From the NCBI GenBank assembly GCA_903813345.2, contig CAIIXF020000002.1, forward strand, positions 18,304,813-18,368,812: a stretch of DNA of 64,000 nt. The letters run 5' to 3'. This document shows, piece by piece, positions 60,001 through 64,000 of this stretch. The stretch is from Owenia fusiformis (Eukaryota > Annelida > Polychaeta > Sabellida > Oweniidae). Below the pieces are notes generated by a model. The model was not told where the DNA came from, did not search any database, and saw nothing but the letters and a program-made list of their open reading frames with translations. How positions within the stretch are numbered: position 1 is the stretch's first letter; every line of letters starts with the position of its first letter. The translations under genes and the position numbers were made by a program.

Positions 60001-63000
60001 TCCATACCTTTCTCAAACCACCCCTATTTTTCTAAGACCACCGATACATTTCATCAAACACAATCCTATTGTGATATATGCCCTTCTCCATCAAACACAA
60101 ACAAAGCCCTTCTCTACCAAACACAACCATATTGAAATACAAGCCCTTCTCTTCCAAACACAACCATATTGGAATACAAGCCCTTTTCTACCAAACACAA
60201 CCATACACCCCCAAAATGCAATCTGATTTTCGACGCCGTTTCAGTGCCAAATTTCGGTGTCGTTTCGGCACCAAATGGACTGACTTGTCCGGTAGCAAAT
60301 GTTGGTGTCGAAAGGTTTCGGTGCCGTAACGGTGCCAAATTTTTTCGATGCCGAAACGGCGTCGAATTATATTGGCTATGTATTGTAATACAAGCCCTTT
60401 TCTACCAAACACAACCATATTGGAATAAAGCCCTTTTCTACCAAACACAACCATATTAGAACACAAGCCCTTCTCAACCAAGCATAAACATATTGGGAAA
60501 AGAGCACTTCTTTAACAAATACAACCATATTGGAATGCAAGCCATTTTCTACCAAACACAACCATATTGGAATACAAGCCCTTTTCTACCAAACACAATA
60601 TTGGAATACAAGCCCTTTTCTACCAAACACAATATTGGAATACAAGCCCCTTTCTACCAAACACAATATTGGAATACAAGCCCCTTTCTACCAAACACAA
60701 TATAAGAATACAAGCCCCTTTCTACCAAACACAACCATATTGGAATGCAAGTCATTTTCTACCAAACACAACCATATTGGAATACAAGCCCTTTTCTACC
60801 AAACACAATATTGGAATACAAGCCCTTTTCTACCAAACACAATATTGGAATACAAGCCCCTTTCTACCAAACACAATATTGGAATACAAGCCCCTTTCTA
60901 CCAAACACAATATTGGAATACAAGCCCCTTTCTACCAAACACAACCATATTGGAATACAAGCCCCTTTCTACCAAACACAATATAAGAATACAAGCCCCT
61001 TTCTACCAAACACAATATTGGAATACAAGCCCCTTTCTACCAAACACAACCATATTGGAAAACAAGCCCTTTTCTACCAAACACAATATTGGAATACAAG
61101 CCCCTTTCTACCAAACACAACCATATTGGAATACAAGCCCTTTTCTACCAAACACAACCATATTGGAATACAAGCCCTTTTCTACCAAACACAACCATAT
61201 TGGAATACAAGCCCTTTTCTACCAAACACAACCATATTGGAATACAAGCCCTTTTCTACCAAGCAGAACCATATTGGGATAAGAGCACTTCTTTACCAAA
61301 TACAACCATATTGTAATACAAGCCCTTTTCTACCAAACACAACCATATCGGAATACAAGCCCTTCTTTACCACACACAACCATATTGGAATACAAGCCCT
61401 TCTCTTTCAAACACAAGCATAATTGAATACAAGCCTTTTCTAACAAACACAACCATATTGGAATACAAGCCCTTTTCTACCAAACACAACCATATTGTAA
61501 TACAAGCCTTTTTCTACCACACACAACCATATTGGAATACAAGCCCTTCTCTACCAAACACAAGCATAATGGAATACAAACCCTTCTCTACCAAACACAA
61601 CCATATTGGAATACAAGCCTGTCTCTACCAAACACAACCATATTGGAATAGAAGCCCTTCTCAACCAAACACAACCATATTGGAATACAAGCCCTTCTCT
61701 TCCAAACAAATCCATATTGGAATACAAGCCCTTCTCTACCACACACAACCATATTGGAATACAAGGCCTTCTCTTCCAAACACAACCATATTGGAATACA
61801 AGCCCTTTTCTACCAAACACAATCATATTGGAATACAAGCCCTTCTTTACCACACACAACCATATTGGAATACAAGCCTGTCTCTTTCAAACACAAGCAT
61901 AATTGAATACAAGCCCTTTTCTACCAAACACAATCATATTGGAATACAAGCCCTTCTTTACCACACACAACCATATTGGAATACAAGCCTGTCTCTTTCA
62001 AACACAAGCATAATTGAATACAAGCCCTTTTTTACCAAACACAACCATATTGGAATACAAACCCTTCTCTACCAAACACAAGCATAATGGAATACAAGCC
62101 CTCCTCTACCAAACACAATATTGGAATACAAGCCCTTCTCTACCAAACACAATAATGTAATACAAGCCCTTCTCTACCAAACACAATATTGGAATACAAG
62201 CCCTTCTCTACCAAACACAATATTGGAATACAAGCCATTCTCTACCAAACACGTCAATATTGAAATACAAGCCCTTCTCTACCAAACACAATATTGGAAT
62301 ACAAGCCCTTTCCTACCAAACACAACCATATTAGAATACAAGCCCTTTTCTACCAAACACAACCATAGTGGGGCACAAATCATATATAATATCAGAGATT
62401 CGATACAAGAATTGAGTGCATGTATAACATTTCTGTTTAATAAGATTTATATATAGAACTTTCAACCTGTATAGTTCCAACAAAAGAGAATTGATCTGTT
62501 ACACAAATACAAGGCAATATCAGTGTATATGTTAGCATTGCATGTTAACCTAAAATACTCTGTCTATGTATTATATGGTAGATTGTTTAATACTGCACAA
62601 TTACCCGTACAAATGTATGGGGTAGCAGTGGCACTTTAAACTTATTTTCCAATGAACATGTTGTGTTTTAGTCATTAAATGATCCGTAATCATATTGGAT
62701 AGTCAGATATGGGCGTGTGGCCACAGCTTATCTACTGAACGAAATGCGACTACCCAAGTGAATTTACAGGGTATTGAATTTTCCCTTGCATAATTTAAAT
62801 TGATTCATTAATTTATTGAGAAATGTGAACTAAGGATCAATGCAAATTATAACGTTGCAGACAAGTTGAAAAATGTTGTCGAGAAAATGCATATTTTCAA
62901 ATGGAACCCCTCTACTCCACTCGATTGTGACGCTTCCCCACTCATTTCTCACACAGAAGAGGTGAGTAGTGGGGGAAGTACAAAGGCTTGTCGTTAGATT

Positions 63001-63091
63001 CAAATAAATCTAAACAACTTAAAACCATACAGGCATCAAAGCAACCTACCCTAGAACTTCTTGATTTGCTTCTTGACCTCCTAGTAGACAT
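39048..63091 (-). CDS. CEP135: CEP135/TSGA10-family centriolar coiled-coil protein (CEP135 orthologue)
   Basis: Twenty-one exons join in phase (1,020 codons plus stop): 63050-63091, 54445-54573, 52391-52606, 51857-51922, 51343-51493, 50692-50948, 50038-50181, 49549-49641, 49138-49200, 48671-48844, 48427-48504, 47917-48068, 47311-47581, 46710-46765, 46197-46365, 45733-45843, 44767-44952, 41169-41378, 40028-40230, 39469-39573, 39048-39234. Almost entirely coiled coil. CEP135 hallmarks: LDGGR...VVALEARN...NIQ, FIKGLEEERDYW, RERDELQ, LRRMTTERD, REIRSLRRQLD, RENRRLQDDL, EKEFQTSLSS...AEIQLLRDRL. Basic SRSPS/SPKSP patches punctuate it and the tail is Ser/Arg-rich. In other animals CEP135 supports cartwheel and centriole assembly. 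The roughly 200-residue CEP135 N-terminus was not found in the window. Inclusion of the first exon is inferred (see its entry). Confidence 0.92.
40394..41036. mobile_element. 643-base TA-flanked MITE with ~250-base arms
   Basis: CAGGGTGTCCCGAAAGTATG on the left is exactly mirrored by CATACTTTCGGGACACCCTG on the right, with TA outside both ends (40392-40393, 41037-41038). Complementarity continues inward through TAGGCAGACATATTCCAGTG and AAAATAATTGCTGCTGTTAA to a loop at about 40650-40785. High arm identity suggests a recent insertion or gene conversion between arms. It lies in a CEP135 intron, 133 bases from exon 41169-41378. Confidence 0.9.
41347..41540. repeat. CEP135: 64-base tandem repeat copying a CEP135 exon start and its acceptor
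   Basis: TGCACCTCATAGGCTCTATT starts at 41347 (inside the exon), 41411 and 41475, an exact 64-base period. Each unit holds about 30 bases of the exon 5' end, the CAG acceptor (gctgtaatt on the plus strand) and intron flank ending 'acacaaagggtcagagatt'. The third copy decays after about 41535. Confidence 0.9.
41545..43060. other. CEP135: CEP135 intron sequence, no gene seen
   Basis: AT-rich, no tandem or inverted repeats found by eye and no exon-like reading frame on either strand. Confidence 0.5.
43063..44733 (+). mobile_element. HINE-like element with tandem-repeat core, copy 2
   Basis: Same start (TAACAAGGCATTAACATG, ATGTCACCACC) and core as 13274-14432, with about ten diverged units, GTTACAGACGCC and CCGGACGCC repeats, and the GGAGACCATAACAATATGTC hairpin end. 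The 3' terminus is duplicated: ACGGAGACCATAACAATATG occurs near 44628 and again near 44691, each followed by ATGTCACCACCATTTGG hairpin arms. The element ends 32 bases from the CEP135 splice donor at 44766. Confidence 0.75.
45009..45397. mobile_element. 371-base element with 9-base target duplication and promoter-like interior
   Basis: ACTGGTGAG occurs at 45009-45017 and 45389-45397. Between them, 45018-45388 begins TACCCTGCGTGC and ends GCAAAGGGTA, a short terminal inverted repeat (TACCCT). A 9-base duplication suits Mutator-type elements. The interior is GC-richer than the intron and packed with promoter words, described separately. Confidence 0.55.
45060..45310 (+). promoter_or_regulatory. 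Promoter-like cluster (GC box, CCAAT boxes, CRE, TATA, splice donor)
   Basis: In order on the plus strand: CCCCGCCCCC near 45086, ACCAATCAG near 45151, TCATTGGTC near 45211 (inverted CCAAT), TGACGTCA at 45237-45244, TATAAA at 45258-45263, GATTGGC near 45295, and a consensus donor GTGAGT at 45305-45310 after GGCGCG. A transcript starting about 45288 would have a tiny first exon. It lies antisense in a CEP135 intron and inside the short element above. No downstream coding exon was identified. Confidence 0.4.
46843..47037. mobile_element. CAGTGATCTCC family element, copy 2
   Basis: CAGTGATCTCCC at the left and GGGGAGATCACTG at the right are inverted. The interior (CACCCACTTGAAA, ATATAGGCATATTTAGACC) is the reverse orientation of the copy at 6393-6596. 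It lies in a CEP135 intron. Confidence 0.7.
50996..51040 (+). repeat. HINE-like 3' end fragment
   Basis: GAAGACGATAACAAAAATGTCACC followed by TCTTC and TGGTGGTGACA matches the hairpin terminus of the HINE-like family. Nothing else of the element is visible. Confidence 0.5.
52937..53157. mobile_element. CAGTGATCTCC family element, copy 3 (left end decayed)
   Basis: TTTTTTCTCAAGTGGGTGACAA, GATCAAAATATGCCTGTTTAC, CAGGTGGGTGCTGTG and the right end CTGGGGTCAGATCACTG match the copy at 6393-6596 in the same orientation. Confidence 0.6.
53160..54440. other. CEP135: CEP135 intron sequence, no gene seen
   Basis: AT-rich, no recognised repeat boundary. A 60-codon plus-strand ORF (53908-54090) has no family resemblance or splice context. 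Confidence 0.45.
54701..54770 (-). pseudogene. tRNA-Gly-like pseudogene (or tRNA-derived SINE head)
   Basis: The minus strand carries a tRNA-like core with a perfect A box (TGGTGCAGCGG) and a perfect B box (GGTTCGAATCC). Its anticodon arm CTCGC/GCGGG resembles tRNA-Gly-GCC. The anticodon loop reads CAAGCAC, so position 33 is A instead of T and the triplet would be AGC. The two acceptor strands (AATACGG and ATTCGCC) do not pair, and the outermost T-stem pair is C-C. A T run follows the 3' end. The internal Pol III promoter looks intact, but a functional tRNA is unlikely. Confidence 0.6.
55212..55375 (+). mobile_element. HINE-like element, short derivative (copy 4)
   Basis: ACAAGGTATTAACATG with AAAATGTTAACAC, then TTGTTACAGACACCAACC, CACAAAAAACG, GGAGAATATGATATGACACCAC and TGTGGTGGTGACAT. 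Both ends are present and the tandem core is absent, as in copy 3 (17994-18125). Confidence 0.65.
55380..56150. other. Intron/intergenic sequence, no gene seen
   Basis: No ORF, splice-compatible coding stretch or repeat boundary recognised. Confidence 0.45.
56157..56295. repeat. Short tandem repeat, ~19-base unit (GTAAGTGGAACACCTCT)
   Basis: About six to seven diverged copies of TGTAAGTGGAACACCTCT-like units. The word AAGTGGAACACCT also occurs at 6899 with its inverse AGGTGTTCCACTT at 6941, so the unit may derive from a fold-back element end. The antisense ORFs here (repeating VFHLQRCSTYRG) are artefacts of the repeat. Confidence 0.75.
56300..57767. other. Upstream region of the hydrolase gene, no other gene seen
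   Basis: AT-rich. I looked on the minus strand for the missing CEP135 N-terminal exons and found no coiled-coil-like frame with splice sites. No clear TATA or CCAAT cluster before 57768. Confidence 0.45.
57768..59600 (+). CDS. Alpha/beta-hydrolase (esterase) with a membrane-spanning insertion
   Basis: Exons 57768-58976 (403 codons) and 59208-59600 join in phase 0 (donor aag|gtacaa, acceptor attccag) into 533 residues. Early LDLYIP strand; a low-complexity N/S/H-rich loop at 75-130; oxyanion motif HGGGW at 139-143; ISYP at 192-195; nucleophile elbow GHSAGGH with S376; GIISMSGVYS after the intron; probable catalytic H501 in GTNHFT. The acid may be E467 or E469. This is the fold of isoprenylcysteine methylesterase, kynurenine formamidase and BD-FAE-like esterases. 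Between ISYP and the elbow, residues about 205-335 hold three or four strongly hydrophobic segments, so the enzyme is probably anchored in a membrane. Substrate unknown. AATAAA at 59663. Nested antisense in the proposed first CEP135 intron. Confidence 0.85.
59663..59668 (+). promoter_or_regulatory. Polyadenylation signal of the hydrolase gene
   Basis: AATAAA 63 bases after the TGA stop. Confidence 0.6.
59872..59975. repeat. Inverted repeat, ~30-base arms
   Basis: AGCTGTTATTCAAACTGGAT and ACTCCGTTGCC on the left pair with GGCAACGGAGAATCAAG and TTTGAATAATGGCTG on the right, with a loop of about 45 bases. Confidence 0.65.
60090..62372. repeat. Minisatellite of 37/34-base units (TTGGAATACAAGCCCTT...)
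   Basis: About 60 units of ACCATATTGGAATACAAGCC followed by CTTTTCTACCAAACACA (37 bases). A 34-base variant lacks ACC and dominates about 60600-61080. Other variants have GCATAAT, CTCTACC or TTTACCACA. Both unit lengths are one more than a multiple of three, so every frame cycles through all three and one stop-free unit keeps all plus-strand frames open; long ORFs (for example 60530-61282 and 61458-62087) follow. A fold-back element interrupts it at 60229-60366. It lies in the proposed first CEP135 intron. Confidence 0.95.
60229..60366. mobile_element. 138-base fold-back element inside the minisatellite
   Basis: TTCGACGCCGTTTC at 60229-60242 is exactly complementary to GAAACGGCGTCGAA at 60353-60366. 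The interior repeats TTTCGGTGCCGT and CGGTGCCAAA words and is far more GC- and CpG-rich than the surrounding array. Confidence 0.7.
62375..63045. other. CEP135: Proposed first CEP135 intron, right part, no gene seen
   Basis: AT-rich; no repeat boundary or coding stretch recognised before the exon at 63050. Confidence 0.45.
63050..63091 (-). CDS. CEP135: Proposed TSGA10-like first coding exon of the CEP135/TSGA10 gene
   Basis: The minus strand reads ATG followed by MSTRRSRSKSRSSR and then GTAGGT, a phase-0 donor. The next recognised exon (54445-54573) has a phase-0 acceptor, so they can join directly. The Ser/Arg/Lys-rich start resembles the N-terminus of TSGA10, the CEP135 paralogue, rather than CEP135. 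The frame stays open upstream of the ATG, and a weak acceptor (atgcag) lies 14 bases before it, so it could instead be an internal exon. The link is inferred from phase, strand and resemblance; the intron would be 8.5 kb. Confidence 0.55.
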
Positions 63092-63094
63092 AAT

Positions 63095-63905
63095 GGTTCT
63101 GTTTTCTGCATAGATGTCTCTACCTTTCCACAGAATTGTTAACACCTGGTAAAAAGTTTAGTCCTACACTGTCATACATATAGCCTGAATTTACTGTTTC
63201 TTGACTCAATGAGGGTAAAGCCTTCACTTTTTCTCCCTTAGCCAAATAATGCCTACGAACTGTTGCTTATTGGCTAAATAAAGCTTAAAAGTGCTCCTTG
63301 TCCAAAATAAAGTCCAAAATAAAGCCAAAAATTGCTCCTCGGCCTAATGAAGCCTGATATATAACTTATTCTTCTGAGTGCAAAATAGCCAAGTGCGGGG
63401 CTTTAAACTGGGCCTGTTCTGCTAAATTAACTCCACCATCTCATTCAAAATAACTTGGAAAATTTTTACTATACTTTACGCTAACTGCTCCTAGCGTATT
63501 TAAATTCTAACGTACATTTTATTCATATCTGTTTATACAGTTAAAGGTCACAATAGCATATTGTCAATCTGCATAAGCCTATTTGAAGAACAGAAAAGCA
63601 ATCTTTAGATTTAAATCGATAATCTATAAGCTTTGACTAGTGGCTTACCTGGATCTATATACCTGCTGATTAATTCAAACTGTGCTGTCAATTATGCTGT
63701 TAAAAATACTCTGCATTGTTAACACTGAATAACAGGTGTAGTAGAATATCGTTGATGGATCGAATATCACAGTTAGAAAAAGGTCACTAGAAATGTAGCG
63801 TTCTTAACAACATCAAGTCTATTTGATTAATAGTGCTCATTTAAAGGGGGTTTCAATTTGAATAAGGTCTGTTTGGTTAATAGGAGACCGTTAACAGCTT
63901 GAATA
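63095..63905. other. Upstream flank of the proposed first exon, no gene seen
   Basis: No coding stretch recognised. A short repeat occurs at about 63270-63360 (AAATAAAGCTTAAAAGTGCTCC, TAAAGCCAAAAATTGCTCC), and AGGTCTGTTTGGTTAATAG-like words recur near 63815 and 63865. Confidence 0.4.
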
Positions 63906-63907
63906 TA

Positions 63908-64000
63908 CACTCCTCAGCATAAGTTTGGCAACTGGAAGTCCCATTTTTGATCACTAATTAAAGCTTTTGTTTGGTATTTTAAAAAATCAACAAATTTGAC
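63908..64000. mobile_element. TA-flanked CACTCCCC MITE, copy 2, cut by the window edge
   Basis: TA at 63906-63907 followed by CACTCCTCAGCATAAGTTTGG, CAACTGGAAGT and TTTTTGATCAC matches the reverse complement of the right half of 32371-32571. The rest lies beyond the window. Confidence 0.75.

Noticed and set aside
60090-62372. Possible CRISPR array (regular units)
   Set aside because: The whole unit repeats with no unique spacers, and the DNA is from an animal genome.
60530-62456. Long plus- and minus-strand ORFs (up to 250 codons) in the repeat array, reading as a repetitive protein
   Set aside because: Unit lengths of 37 and 34 bases keep frames open without selection; ORFs overlap in several frames and on both strands, with no start context or domain.

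Overview
The window is eukaryotic nuclear DNA from a bilaterian animal, most likely a marine invertebrate. The genes are split by GT-AG introns, the DNA is AT-rich, and much of it consists of short inverted-repeat elements, L1/Tx1-type LINEs and a tandem-repeat-cored family resembling Helentron-associated elements. The proteins are animal families (RHAMM/HMMR, CEP135/TSGA10, a class A GPCR). The species cannot be fixed from sequence alone; a hemichordate, echinoderm, cephalochordate or lophotrochozoan would all fit.

Layout. 1-6317: a plus-strand LINE with ORF1, a long spacer, ORF2 (one frameshift) and a poly(A) tail. 6624-24896: a minus-strand HMMR (RHAMM) orthologue, 11 exons assembled here, with its 3' part beyond the left edge. 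Its 9.7-kb intron holds an antisense acyl-CoA synthetase-like gene (10027-11929, one frameshift), a tandem pair of LINE 3' ends and several small transposons. 24897-28362: intergenic, with palindromic elements. 28363-37718: a plus-strand two-exon class A GPCR, tentatively GPR161-like. 39048-54573 (to 63091 with the proposed first exon): a minus-strand CEP135 orthologue whose 21 exons join in phase into 1,020 codons. The proposed first exon, near 63.07 kb, resembles the start of the CEP135 paralogue TSGA10. That first intron holds an antisense alpha/beta-hydrolase gene (57768-59600) with a membrane-spanning insertion, and a 2.3-kb minisatellite (60.1-62.4 kb).

How the genes relate. HMMR, CEP135 and, if the call is right, GPR161 all act at spindle poles, centrioles or cilia in vertebrates. 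They are separate transcription units here, so the grouping may be chance. The two enzyme genes both lie antisense inside introns of the coiled-coil genes. All exon boundaries were read by eye from splice signals, phase and family resemblance; no search was run.
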